The translations under genes were made by a program, and so were the position numbers. From positions 5,275,635 to 5,339,634 of the forward strand of contig NC_133486.1 of the NCBI RefSeq assembly GCF_025370935.1: a DNA stretch of 64,000 nt, written 5' to 3'. Positions 22,601-37,600 of the stretch are shown here, in pieces; the stretch's first letter is position 1; every line of letters starts with the position of its first letter. Source of the DNA: Choristoneura fumiferana. Lineage: Eukaryota > Arthropoda > Insecta > Lepidoptera > Tortricidae. A model generated the notes under the pieces. That model was given only the letters and a program-made list of their open reading frames with translations, ran no database searches and was not told the DNA's origin.

Positions 22601-25600
22601 ATGTTAGTGTTTAACGTAGTATTCTCAATATTTAGTTATTTATTTTTTTGTATCTCGGCTGAGGAATACGATGATGAAGAACGAAGTAAGTACCTTACTT
22701 ATTGCGTTGCTTGAATCTTGATATATAATTGTATTTCAGTTCTAAATTTATTTGGACATCCTGGAACTTTTAGGTGGTCGATAAATTAATTATTCACAAA
22801 ATTAGTTCACTGTCAAGCACGCTACACGTGACAGATTATTTGTTGGTGTTTAATAAATGTTTCAATTTGAAATTTTATGGGCTGCGGTTTAGTTCGCTCA
22901 AAAATATCTCCATCTCTTGCTGAATATTGAATATGCACATGCAGGTTTCTCACAGTTTTCTTAAACCTTAATTAAATTAAAGTCCTAAAGCCCCCTTACC
23001 CCCTAGGATAAGTCTGACTTTACAGTAAGTCTAATCGCAAATTAAGACTCTTTACTGTACAGTCACCAGCATTAATATCTGCCGCAGCGGAGCGTGCAAA
23101 AATATCTGACACGTCCGTCCGGCCCTAGAAATAAGGTCGTATCAGATATTATTTACAAAACTTATACAAAAAATATATATATATATATATACATATACCT
23201 ACCCATAAACAATATTGAATTATTAACAACTAGCGGCTTCACACGCGTAAATCATTAGATACAGCAGTTGAATTGAAATTCCGGGATTTTATTAAATACT
23301 CGTGGGAATTCCCTAAAATTAAATTACATCGTGGTTTTCATTGACGTTAAATTAAAACACCCATGCCAAATTTTATGACTCTAAACCCAGTGGTTGTTAT
23401 TTAGAGAATTTATCCCTATCCCGTGGGAATATCGGGATTAAAAGTATTCTTTAATTTAATCTAGGTTATAAACTAACTTTTTGCGTCCAGCCGTTTCAGC
23501 GTGAAGAAGTAACAAACATACTCACTCACTCACAAACTTTCACATTTATAATATTAGTAGGATAGTAGGATCAAATATTATTTATAGATATTTTACCCTT
23601 TAAAAGGTACTTTGTCACTGTACGTCCTCTGGCAAAAATAGAAGTTCAAAGAAGAAAGTAACAGCGATAAGGTAGTAAGATGTAAGTAAGCATATTTTTG
23701 ACTTCGACCGTAAGTTGCACGACAAAAATAAAATACAAAATAAAATCGGTTTTTATTATTTGGATGTTACAATATAGTAGATAGTAGATATAGTACCTAA
23801 GATAAGTATATGAAACTTAGACCTTTTTTAGACCTTAACTTAGGCCTTTTTATCCATCAGAACCGCAGGCGAGGATAGATAGAGTCGAGGGTAAAATGGG
23901 TTTTAAGAATAAGTTATACACTTTGCTATTCACTTCGATTGTGAGGAAAATAAACTGCAACAGTGAAAATATAACGGTTGCGTAACTTTATTAATTAATT
24001 TATATAAATTTATTTTAAAGACTTCTTGTTCGTGGCTATTGACACCTTGACTGCCTTGGTCTAAGACGAAGTTTTACCATATGCACTAGAATCTAGTGCA
24101 CTGCTACTACACTAGTATACTACTGTGACTAGATAAAAAAAAACTCATTTTATGTAGTAACCTACATCTAGCATAAATTAATACGAAGTGAAACAGATTT
24201 TCTGAAGTGAAACGGACTTTCGTTTATCCTTAACACGAACACTTTGATTTGATATTTTACTTTCCTTGTTGCGTGTGTTTTTTATTTAATCCATCAAAGG
24301 CAAGGGTCATCTCTATACGGTCGGCTGCGTTCAGTATGAGCACATCCGTTGTCCACACAATAGAGGCGCGGACGACCGCGTAAAACCACCGCCATTTATG
24401 CAGCTATTATATGCCTTTTTAATGCGTTGTGTGTCGTTATAAAACCTGGTTACCGACAGGATGCGTGCTCTAATTTTAGTCAGTATGCCGTTGCTTATGA
24501 TAACTTTAAACCTGCTAAGTACGGCTTTCCCTATACCTACTTGTCTCAAGTTGTCTCTAAACCACCTTGTGCCTTTTTTATATTAAATTAACAATTTGTT
24601 TGGTATATCCACAAAGCAGTAAACCAGTGGTTGTATTTGTCTTTGGGTATATCCTTGTATGAGTACCTTCCTTTCCTAATAAACAGGTTTCTGTTTTTCG
24701 GTAAGTACAATATTGAATTTATCCATCTATTAGTTATGCGCATGCAATGCTTCGTGACGACAGTCATAAAAGCTTCCTTTCCTTTCATAATTTTGGCCCA
24801 GTTCAAACCGGTTCAATGAAATATTAAATAGAACGTACCTTTAACTAGTCCGTTGTTTCATTTAGCAGAAAGAGCTCGGCAAAAGTCTAAAAAGAGTCCT
24901 GTGACCAGGAAGCATCGATTTTATAGCTAAAAGTCTGGATATGAATTAAGTCGATCCATGCAAGGTAATCAAAACAAACCTCGTCCACGCGGAGTCGTCC
25001 TTTCTTTTTGTATTTCATTGTTTTTTTTTCTATTACTGAGCGTGGAGTAATAACTAAATACTATGTACACCGCGCGTGTACATTGTAAACATGAAGTACT
25101 TCCATGTTACAGAGAATTCACGACTCCCTTATAAAGCTGGGTTGCGACCTATACGTTGAAAATCACTGCTTTATAGATAATACACACAGCTGCTATCCAA
25201 TAGGTGCTATGAGAGGGACCAAAGTGAACCTAGCCTTCATATGTATGTACTGGCACTAAACGACGTATGGAGTACCAAGACTGCAGTGTTGCATTTTTTA
25301 TCAGTCCATAAAGAAGTGCTCTGAAATAGGATCGATGTCCTAGCGCATTGCCACCGTACCTTTACCGTATGCTTATTAATATATACCTACAGTGTAATAT
25401 AATATATAATAACTAGCTTTTTTCCGCGGCTTCGCCCGCGTGAATTTCGGTTATCGAGCGCTGTTCCCTCGGGAACTGTGTATTTTTCCGGGATAAAAAG
25501 TAGCCTATGTCACTCTCTATGCCATAAATCACGTCGATCCGACGTTCCGTTTCGACGTGAAAGACGGAAAAAAACATACAAACACACAAACATACAAATG

Positions 25601-28600
25601 CACAAACACCCACACTTTCGCATTTATAATATTACTATCACATTACTATGGATGAGTACCTATTCTATACATAATCCCTACAACATGCATGGAATACTCA
25701 TACCTCAAAGTCAAATTCAAACATCTTTATTCAAATGAATGTTAAAAAAAAACTACACCGGATCGGAAAAACCTCTGTTGAGAAGAATCCGGCAAGAAAC
25801 CTCAAGTACCCCACACCTCTCAACTATCTCAACTACCCCAAGAAGTATAATGCTTATATAAGCAACGGATATGAAAGCACGTCATCGGACCATAAGTTTT
25901 AATCCTATTTTTAAGAACGTTTTAGTACCTAACTCAAGCTTCATGTGTATTTTGACTTTCTTTCTTAGGTACCATCAGCCAATAGGTCTACCACCCTAAA
26001 GTAGATAATCGTTTGCATGTCATAAAACAATAATGCCAATAGACGTGTCTGTCAACTTGAAAGTTCGACTTTAGCGCCATATTCATTTGATAGGAACTTG
26101 TTTAAAAATTGATAGACCACTTATTTGGCTGATGGTAGGCACATAAAGATATGTCAGAGTACTGGTCACCGTCCCAATAGTTACCATCTTTAATTTTATG
26201 TCATTAGCAATAGAGACAGCAGAATGTTATCTCTATTGGGAATTAACATGTCAACCACTAGGACTTTTACCTTAATATTTAAAAAAAGTCCTAACAAGAA
26301 CGCAAACTTTAGAAATTGCAAAAACGTCATTGGAAAGCTTCTATCTATCGTGGCGTCGTATTGAGGAAATGCGTTTTCTTTTCTATATAACGCGGGGATG
26401 GCACGGGCTGGTGCAAAAGTATTTTCTCAATATGTTGCTGTTGTTATAAGTTTGGAGGGAACAGCGGGTAATACAAGGATAACATACAATATAGGTACTA
26501 CAGCGTATAGGCATATGTATAGGTACTTAAGTAGAGTCATGTGGGGTAAACGTACGCCATATAACTCTACCTATATCTAGCTATGCTCTACCCAAGTACG
26601 GTTTTTAAGCGGCAAATAATTTTTCAGTATTTTTTATGCAGAAACCAACTCTATTCCATTCTACTTTGTTTTATAAGATAAATGCCGATTCAAGGGAAAT
26701 TTAAACAGACTAGCATAAAATTCATGGTATAATAGTTTTAATGTCCGTACCGTAAGAAGTCATATTTATTATTATGATCCTAATTTTTCATGGCACTATC
26801 TTTTTTTAAGTTTAAAACATTTAACCTGCTTAATCGAAAAGAAGCTTAAGGAAAGAAAATTTTGAACAATTAATATAAGAAATCATTTTTAAATAAACAA
26901 TCTAGAGATCCACAGGCCGTATTGAATTACAACCTATAACCTAATAAAATATATGCTTCACGCCAGGTGTTTCGCCAGAGCTTAGAGGCTCTAAGGTTTT
27001 GAAGCTAGATATGAAGCTATCTAAGTTAGAGGCTTCTAGTAATCACCCGCTTGTATCTCCTAACTCACAGCACCCCGTGTCCTGCGAAGCCTGCCGAACG
27101 AACCCAAGGCAATAAACCCGCGCAGACTAGCGAAGCGTCACGCGATGCAGTGCTTCGGCCTGTCATCGATGTTTCCTTGCTTATTTAATAAATTTGATAT
27201 TTTCTGCGTCATAAAGCAAGTCAAACAAATCTAATTCTCCATGGGCGTAAAGATCATTTTCAGGGGGGTACGTTGCGTCGCGTTAGGGGAGCGCATTCAT
27301 ACAGATTTGATCTGTGTCACTTAGGCATGTTCTGTGTATTTTCTTTTATGTCAGCGAGATATGCATGCTGGCGCCCATGTGCATAGTAAAAATGTATAGG
27401 AACATTACTCGGAGACAAAAAAATATCGCAGTCCTACTACCTATACCTACCTACCTACAAGTACCTATTTACAAGATACATTATTCAGCTTTATCTTGTT
27501 TTACATTGTTTAAATTTTTCCACCAGTGTACCTCCTTGACTCACCGGATCAGCACCAGCGTACGCCACGCCTTGAGGACTTCTTCTGGACCGGGTCTGGA
27601 GATGGTCCTCCACCCCCAGAATCTCCTCTACCAGTACCTTCTCAACCCTTACCGGTCGTACGGACCACTACTGTCCTCGCTACCGTATATTTGGACTCAT
27701 TCCCACCACAGGTATAGATCCCACTTCTGATCAAAATGACTTATTTCCTAATTTTATTTCATTCTTAACTCTTGCCAGAATATTTTTATGATTTGACTAA
27801 TTTTATGCAGGCGGTGACGGATAAAACAACAAGAGAATGTGTACTAAATTGTGGGGATCCAATTATTCCCGACAGTCTAGAACCAGAAATACCTGACGAT
27901 CGTCGCTACTGGCTTCTTACTGTCATACAGGGGTCTACTCCTGATAGTTTACAATTGAAACTGGCTAAGCTCTACCAAAAGGCTTTTCTCAGGTAAGTTC
28001 CACGGTAGTAGATAGAGCACAGTAGATTTTAAGTAGCAGATGATTGAGCCAAGAAAACTAAAATCCTTTGTAATATTCTAGACAACAAGAACGGCACCTA
28101 GGAATCATAAAATCCCTGGATGCTCCAACGACGAGAAAAAAACACGAAGTGCATTCGTTTGTTGTTAACAAAGACGAAAACTATAACCAAATAGCCTCAA
28201 CCAATACTCCGCTGAAATACCTCGACAGTTCCATGATCGCTCCTTCCTTGACTGAAATCATAAAGCCAACAAGACTTCTAGATTACTCAAAAATAGATAT
28301 TCCTTTTGAAAAAGAGAATTTGACATTAAAACATGATATAATACCAACGAGACTAAACGATGTAGAGTCATGGGTATTTGTGCCTCCTACAGTCGTAGTT
28401 AGGAAGAGAGAAGTGACAGATCAAGAGGAAAAATATAAGAAGGAGGAAAAGGAGGAACTGATAGATCTTCCGTTGGAAGAAGATAATAGTAATGAGACAT
28501 TCCTGTTTAAGAGAGAGATCATAAAGCCTGAACAGCAGCCTCCGGTGCAAGTGCACATTCAAAATATTACAGAGGTAAGTTAAAAAGGAACTATTAAAAA

Positions 28601-31600
28601 CCGCGTGGTCATACTACCAATTTATATGTGCCACACCACAGCCATAACTCTTGAAATATTCAGTCGACAGAAACAGGAAGCGTTCAAATTGTCTACGTAG
28701 TGCTAGTGGGCGGTAGAGCAGTGCCAGCTGCAGTGGCTGCCAGGGATATGAGGCTTGTGCGTGATGCTGAAGTGGCCAGAGAATTAGGTGCAGTCGTCAC
28801 CACTAAAGCGGAGCGTAAGTATTGATCTTAGATAGAGAAAGAGGCTTTAATGGCCTTGAAAAAATCTTAAAGAATGATTAATTTGTTCAGGTATTAATTT
28901 GAGGAGCTCTATAATAAATAACACATATAATTTGAAGAAAAGAAATACGTAAATTTTTCGATCTGGTATCACGTGCTTGGATAGTTTTTCAAGACAAGAA
29001 GAAATTCTTACCTCGAAACATGCCATCTTCGTGGTAGCTTTAGCTTGAGCTAGGTTTTCTCTTTTTGGTAAGTAAAAAAGGAGATGATCGATCTTCCTCT
29101 AAAAAAATAAGTCCTATTTTTAACCGACTTCAAAAAAGGGAAGAGGTTATCAATTCGGTTGTATTTTTTTGTATGTTTGTTACCTCAGACAGAACTCCTT
29201 CATTTAAGAACCGATTTGGTTTTTTTTTTGCGTTCGTCTAGGAATGTCTTCAATTAGGTCCCATAAGCACCAAATCAGGATCTGATGATTGGATATTAAG
29301 GAAATCGAGGGAACTCTTCAAATGTTGTAGGCACACCTATAGTAAATTGGATATATTTAGTAGTAACTCGTGTATTGCTCGTGTTTGCTAGGAACTTGTA
29401 AAGTCCGCCCGGATTGCTACCACCATCTTGCTCGTTAATCCTGCGTGAAACAGCAGTGCTTGCACTGTTGTGTTTCGACGTCACGGGTGAAATTACTGGC
29501 ACTTGAGGTATCCCATCTTAGGCCTCTGGGTTGGCAACGCATCTGCAATCCCCCTGGTGTTGCAGGTGTCTATGGGCGGTGGTGATCTCTTATCATCAGG
29601 AGACCCACTTGCTCGTTTTCCAACCAGTTGAATAAAAAAAAATTTGCTCTTGAAAGTAATCATTTGGTGGAGTGGAACTGATGATGAACACCACAGTTGA
29701 CCATCGGAGCTACTACTCAATAACAAGTATTTCACGGGTTCAATTTTAATTACTTTGACACAGTTGCTGAGCAATTTATGCTCCTCCTAATGCATATGGT
29801 AAAACGGGTGGTGAGGTGAAGCACCAGGACTCCTCAATAATGAACGTCTCTGTATCGGAAAAAGCAATCTTTCGTAAAAGGTGACGAGCAGTTGATATTA
29901 AACTATTGTATCTTAGATTATTTACACTAAAAAGCGTGAAAAAAAAAATTTATAACAAAATTTTTACAACTACAAAAAACCATCAAATGTGCAAAATATA
30001 ATGATGCTGATTATTATTGAGTTAACAAAATTTCTAAAGTGGAAACCCCTCCAGCAGCGTACCTGAAAGCAGCCGAGGGTTTGGAAGGCGAGGCAGCAGT
30101 GGGCGGTGTGCATGGCACAGAACTATGGGCGCTGGCTGTTGGAGCCACCATAGCTGTACTGCTACTACTGGTCCTATTTGTGCTGCTGTGTTTGGCCCAT
30201 AGGTGAGGGTTTATGCTCGCTGAAGTAAACAAACAGTATGATTGCTTAATGATGTGATAAGTACCATTAGATATCCCGACTTTTAGTGTAGCAGAAAACC
30301 GGCCATCCATAAAGTACGTCACACCCATTTTGACCATTTTGAGACCTCCTCCCCTCCCTGTCACACGAATTGCCATGAAAATTTTAGTTATTTCGTTCCT
30401 CTGTCACAAACTGTTTTACCTACTTGCCTAAAATTCAAAGTCTAAGTATGGTACATTCGTCTTTTTTTATTTTAGACGAAAAACAATAAAATCGGCGGAA
30501 TCACTTCGGGCATACAGAAACGAAATGATCAGAGAATCAGAACGTAATCAGTTGAAACAAGTCCACGAGGAAAAAGATGGCAGAGTAAGAAATATTTTCT
30601 ACAAAAACAAACTTTAAAATGCAAAATTACTAACTAATAATAATGTACTGTTTTTTTTCAGCTAATCAGCGTAGTATCTCCAAGCAGGACCAGACCGAGT
30701 AGCACGCTGTTGCCTATTTATAGAGCCGCTAGTGCTTCCAGGTATAATTCAAACCAATCAGTTCCGCTATTACTATTTTTTTAGAATATCAATCTATTAT
30801 GTATTATAATTACAAGTATGTAACTGCCTTAACTATTACATCAGAGTCCTTTCTTTGTCAATGAGTATTATTTTGGATTAAACTTTATCCACAGGGTCTT
30901 GAAAACTGCAAGGGCTTTTATGACTCCTAATTTTGATTCTAAAACCGACAAATAGCATGTTGAATAGTTGACTAAGTACATAACTAAAAATAATACTGAA
31001 ATGCAAGCGAATCATCGATAAAACGCAGGAAGTAGTGCAAGTACCCTGGTGTTGCACTTGCCTATGGGCGGTGGTGATCTCTTACCATCAGGAGACCCAC
31101 TTGCTCGTTTGCCATCCAGTCGAATAAATAAAAAATACTTCAATTAAAAGTTTCAGTTATCAGTTCCCTGACCTCAATCCTCAATTAAACCCTAACTTTA
31201 AAATGAACAATGATTTTATGCACGGCTACCTTCAAAGCTCATCCACGACATCCTCTGGAGTATCTGAAGTGGCGACGGTGCGTCGTCGGCAGAAGAAGCC
31301 TCATGGTCTACGACTCCCGCAAAAAAAGCGCGTTGGGACAACGGACAGTTTGCTGGAAGCAGCTGGGCTAGACAGTTCGGATAGCGGCCAGCCGTCCGCG
31401 CCGCAGACACCGACTTCATATCTATCCATGCCTTCTGTTAACTCTTTCCCAAGGTGTGTAACCGGCCAGCGAGCGTTTTGTTTGTTTATTAAGCGGTCGT
31501 AAAGCTCACCATACTACCTGGCAGCACAGGCAATTAATAGAAATAAGATAAGATTAAGATTTTGTTAAAAAAAATTTTTTTTGCTGATTAACTTTTGGTA

Positions 31601-34600
31601 CTTGTAATGTCATCCAAACTACATTTCCGTACCAAATTCCAAGCTATTAACCATTGCGGAGTTCCGTCCTGCGGAGACGATCCTGGCTGGACCACCGGGA
31701 TGTCAATACCAGATTATTGTATTGTCACTAGATTTACACCAGTATGGCAAATTTCACGTCAATCCGACCACTGGAGTGCGTCAAATTTAACTTGCAAGAT
31801 TTGACCCGTACAAACATACACACATTGCAAGTTATAAAAAGCTTGTAGAAACGTTCGCCGCACCACCGATCACATGCTATGTACCCGGATCCCCGGGCCG
31901 TAAGGTTCCCGGCGGGGCGCTGACAGACTTGTCACTTGTCAGCACCCCCGCAGCAAACGTTGTCGTTGTCGTCTGACATGCTCGAAAGATGCTAAGTACT
32001 TGTCGTGCCTGTCTGGTGGCTCTTGAGCTATACGCACTCAGCGACACAAAATGTGGCCCACTCTACATACAAAATTACCTATTACTACATGCATAGGTAG
32101 ATTTGAGGGTCAATTTTTTTGCCGCTCAGTCCTATGTTGTACGGTAGTAGGTACTATTAGTTATTCTGTGGTTGTACCTACTCGTAAACTTCATGCAATT
32201 TATCAGCACAAAAATTGTCCCCCTGATTTACATTCCCATAGTACTTAACAGACATTCGCTAGACAACGGAATCCATTGTGATTGTGACGTGCCAAAACAT
32301 GGAACATTCGATTCCAGAGGCAACGTGGTAGAGCCGCTCTCGCGCATCCTAGAGCCAGTGTCGGTCCGTCATCTCGACATCGACTCTCCCGCCACCTCGC
32401 CCAAGACCAGCCTGTCCAAGGAAGTGGTCCCTCGGCGCCAGATGGCCTCTCAGCTCGTGAGGCTCGGCAGCATTGACAAGGACCCCGGAGTCATAGGGCC
32501 GCTGGTTTGGGACTTGCACTGCCAAAGGATTAAAGATGGTAAGAGCTCGATCAGAGTAACTTGATATTTTTCTCCCTTTTGCATAATGTGCGATACTAAT
32601 AATACTTATTACGCTGTTGCACCACAATATAGACCACTACACTATCAAGATGGTGTAGAGCTCGCTCTCTCTTTCCCCCTAACACACACTGGAACCTAAC
32701 GAGTCATCTGTTCTACTTCTTCTCTTGCTTGACTTCAAATTTCTTGACCTCAACTCAAAAGCGAATATTATCTAATGTCCAACCTGCTGACGTTCACGAT
32801 CGCATTCACTGTCTCTTTCTACGCTCGTCTTACACAGCATACCGCGTGAGAAAGAAGTCATGAAAACGATTGTGATTTCAAGTGTGAGACAATAAGGTCT
32901 CTGTATATAAGACTTCAAAATTGTAGATAAGTACACCTACTAAAATGTATTACATTTAGATACACCCTATCGAAAATTCAAACTGAGACATTGATGCACA
33001 GAAAAACCAGAAAAAGGGAAGATTTCTACTTAGCTACTTAAGCAGCAGCACTAGCGACATCTATGTAGCGTCGACAGACGTCACACTCTTTCGGAACCAA
33101 CCGCTCACCCAGACAAGAGATGTCGCTACTAAGCAATCAAATTATGATTGGTTTTTTGGAGTCATTTTGCATTTTTTATTTTAACTCCAAATTTGTTACT
33201 TTTACGGGTATCCCGTGAAACCATATCGAAAATACAAACTGAGACATGGATGCACTAATTCATAAGATTAGTACCTAATGGCCGCGATAGTCTAAAATAT
33301 TATGCAGCCGAGCCCAGTTTAATTAATTCGAGTTAACACTTGACAGATGGTCTTTCCTTCAGTCAATTTTCAACATTGACATCATACAAATAAAGCCATT
33401 TTTAGTATACCGCTACCCACGTTTACAGATTATGTAAAACTATTTTATTTGTATGACCTGCACAAACCTGCGAAGCAATTCAATGGTGTGTGTGAAGTTC
33501 CCAATCCGCACTGGCCCGCGTGGAACTATGGCCCAAGCCCTCTTGTTCTGAGAGGAGGCCTTGCCCCAGCAGTGGGACGTATATAGGCTGTATGATGATG
33601 ATGTCATTATTTATTTATTTATTTATTTATTTGTAAAAACTCACACAGCATAACAGTTTGACACCAAAGCACTGAGTAAGACAAAAAAAAAAAATAAGTA
33701 ATAATAATAATAACAATACTACAAAATTAACAATAACATGAGGACGGACGGGCATCCATCATCTCACAGAACTTCAAACATTCATCGCACACTCTTCTCC
33801 AACAACCTGCCAATACATCACACTGGGGCACTGATGCTAGGAGGCATTGACGTAGCGCAGCGCGGACCAGTGGCGACTGCTTGCGAGCGGCGGTGCGCGC
33901 CGGTGGCAGTGCCAGCAGAGGGTGGTCTCGAGGCCTGAAGTTAAATTTTGTGAGAGGCGGAACGTACAGACGCACCAGCTGCGCCCCCAGCTCGACACTG
34001 TCACATTCCCCGCGCAAGGCCCTACAAGATATCATTAGGAGCATATAATTACGTCTTACTTCCAGAGAGTTAAATCCCAGTATACCAAGCAGAAACTTGG
34101 TAGGGTACAAGAACGGGTAGTACCCATGCGTTTTTTTGTATAGAAATCTGAGAAACGCTTTTTGGATTTTCTCTAGAAGTAAGGCGTAAGTAGACTCGTG
34201 AGGATTCCATACCACGGAGCCTGCCTCTAATTTACTTCTGACCAGAGCAGTGTAAACTAATTTTATTATCCGAGGATCAGTAAAGTCGCATGAATTTCGG
34301 ACTACAAATCCCAGCCTCCGAAAGCAATCCGTGGCAAGCTTTTTCGTGTGCTCGTGGAAGCTGAGATGTGAATCGAATACAACACCTAAATCTTTCACGC
34401 TATCAACGCGAACAATAGTTTCGGACCCCAGCATGTAAGTGGCATGAATCGGATAACGGGCACGACTGAACGTCATCAAAGAACACTTCGATACATTAAA
34501 GAGAAGCCCATTCTCAATACTCCACTGAAACACTCGGTCGACGTCTTCCTGCAGCGATCCGCAATCCGATTCCCGCTGCACACCGTAGTATAATTTTAGG

Positions 34601-37600
34601 TCATCAGCGTACAGCAGGCATCTAGCGTACCTTGGGACCTCGGCCAAGTCATTTATCATTATGCCAAATAATAAGGGGCCCAATATCGAACCCTGACTGA
34701 CTCCAGATCTAGTGCGGTAGGTCTCTGAAACAAAGCATCCGTGTCGCACAAACTGCATTCTATCGCGCAAATAACTAGCAAAAAACTTAAGCAATAAAGG
34801 TGAGAAGCCGATTTCACACATTTTTTTAAGTAAGATGTCGTTATCCACACGGTCAAATGCTTTTTTAAAATCCAAGTACAACACGTCCACCTGTATTCCT
34901 TTATCCAAATGCTCTGAAATGGAGTCAACCAGAGTGAGTAGATTGGTTTCGACTGAACGCTTCGGCCTAAAACCATGCTGAGCGTCGCAGAGATAAGGTT
35001 TGACTTGGGGTGCCAATAGACTATTCAGGATCGATTCGAATAGCTTCGCAACCGACGAAAGAATAGCGATAGGTCGATGATCTTCTACATTGGCTACGTC
35101 GTCTGATTTGGGAATAGGCGTGACGCGCGTAACCTTCCATCGATCGGGGTACACTCCAGAAGCAAGAGACATATTGAATATGTGTAGCAATGGCAAGCAC
35201 AACCATTCTCCACACCCCTTAAGAATGAAAGCTGGAAGATGGTCTGGACCTGGGGAACTTTGGGATTTTAATTGACTCAAGAATTTATGAATCATATCAG
35301 TTGAAATGTTGTTAATATGGATATGGTTGCTAGTACGTGATGACTCTTCGCGGATAATTTTATTGTAATCTAGCAGCGGCACGGATGGCAGGAAAACACT
35401 TGAGAAAAAATTTGCGAAGGCATGAGCAGCTCCACTGCCCTCGCACTCTCTCTTCTCATACATCACTCGCGGCTCGAAACCCCCCCTCGACTTTAAACTG
35501 TTTACATGTTGCCAAAAAGCCCGAGGTTTTTTTCTAATCTGATTTTGGATGCCGCGAACGTAAACGTCATAAGCTTGTGACGCCCATAATTTTAAATTTT
35601 TCCTTAACTCGGAAAACCGGGCATAGATTGCACGGTCTCCCGTCTGCTTCCATTTCTTGTGAAGGGTAGCTTTTAGCGAAATATTATTTATTAAATCAGT
35701 TGTAAACCAGACCGGATAAACGTCTACCAGGTTTAAATATCTAGTTTTCCTTGGGATACAAATATCAAAAAAATCATATAGAACACGGTAGAATAGATCA
35801 ACGGCAACGTTAACATCACGAGCCCCAAGACTTCATTCCAAGACACTTCAGAATTAAGTGACGAAAGGAGCACGTAGTCACCTTTGGAAAATTCCAATCT
35901 AGTTTCGAGTCGACATTGCCAGGCTCTACTCTACCAGTCCAGTACGGTGTCTACGAGCGGCACAACGATTCGAGAGGGGGGGTGGTAGGCATCAACGGGT
36001 GTGGGACGAGTCCGCTATCCCAACCTCAGTGACCCTCACGAACGCTTGCGCCCCCGCACCAGCACCACATCGAGCAACTCCCTCCAAAACGCATGCAACA
36101 CATCATTTCGTCTCTTTTAAATCACATAATGTGGTGAAATAACAATAATAGCTTAAGATAACTAACAGACGAGTTCTTTAGGATTTAGATTAAGTCACCA
36201 ACAATCAAACTACACCTTTAAGAGAGTCAATAACGGATTCACTCTATTGAAGAAGCGCATGTAGACATCATGCAGAAAACATTCGGGAAATATACACGAC
36301 ACACATGTGAAAGTTGGTCATGAATCGTACTGTAAATTATACTCAGTAGCGAATATTTTTCTATGAAAAATCTAGAGCGTTCATAATACTCGCTAAAGAA
36401 CAAATACAAATATTCTTTATTGCACACCATAAATCAGTACAAAAAACTCCCTTCACAAACCCTTTTTCTTCCCTAAAATAACTAAATTCTAAAGAACGTT
36501 TTCCAGCATCCAAGCCCCCCAGTCCAGCGAAGTCGGCGACGCCGCGCAAAGATGGCTCCCGCATGAGGCAGCGGTTCAACGAACTCATGGACGATGCTTT
36601 CACACTGTTTGGGAGTGCGGGGTCCACACCCAACTCGCAGGAGACCTATGTGGTTGAAAAGGAGAACAGAGGTAGGTACTGTTACTGTTGATATGTGAGT
36701 TGGGTTCATAGATAGTGATACTGTTTTTTACATGTCCAATTCTCATTGTTTTATTAGACGTTGGAATTGCCCAGGCGCGTAACGACAACGTTCGGCTGCC
36801 AGGTTCTCCGTACACGGCCCTGGACACCGTTAGAGGACGGTCAGCTGGCACCAGGTAGGGAACTAAAAACAATTACCTACTGTGCTTCCTTGAACATCAC
36901 TACAGTGACACTACAGTGAGACTCACTCATTTTAAATGATAACAAAACGGATAACTCACGTCTGAAATCGAGTTTAGCTCGACATGTTTCGGGCTAAACC
37001 GTAACCCTTCTTTTGGGAGCAACGCGACTCGGCGGCTCCCAAAAGAAGGTTACGGATTAGCCCGAAACATGTCGAGCTAAACTCGATTTCAGACGTGAGT
37101 TATCCGTTTTGTTATCATTTAAAATTACTGTGCTCACCCGCAAAGAAGTTAAAGTAGTACTAGTAGCAGACCTCCAGTTTATTAGTGTTCTGCCTTTTCT
37201 CCGAACTTTTTTGTCTGAACTTCACTTGCCGACCAATATTTCGCCGATGATTCACTTTGATAACCAACTATTGGCACGAATGAATATTATGAACGTCTCG
37301 GGTAAATTTACTCGTTTTATGCTCTTGTTCTACAATTTACTATATCCGTTCGGTTACATGGATTTCCAAGCTTTGAAAAAAAATTACAGATACTGTGTTT
37401 AAAACCCTAACCTAACCTTAAAGTCAAAGTCAAATATCTTTATTTAATTTAGGCTATGACAAGCACTTATGAATAAATGTCAAAAAAACCTACCACCGGT
37501 AACTTACCAATAACAGGGGAGGGGGGTTTGAATTATCAGGTCGTTACATTAACACCAGGCTAGAGCACAGAATAACTAATAGGCTAGAGTGTATAGTCTG

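Larger units (their letters stand above)
22686..27526 (+). other. Intron 1 of the KIAA1549-like gene
   Basis: A 4.8-kb intron with Helitron-like repeats (23228-23575, 25411-25650), an AT dinucleotide tract (about 23168-23195), MITE fragments and a coding-like relic on the minus strand (24331-24830). No further exon of the host gene was recognised, but a small missed exon cannot be excluded. Confidence 0.5.
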
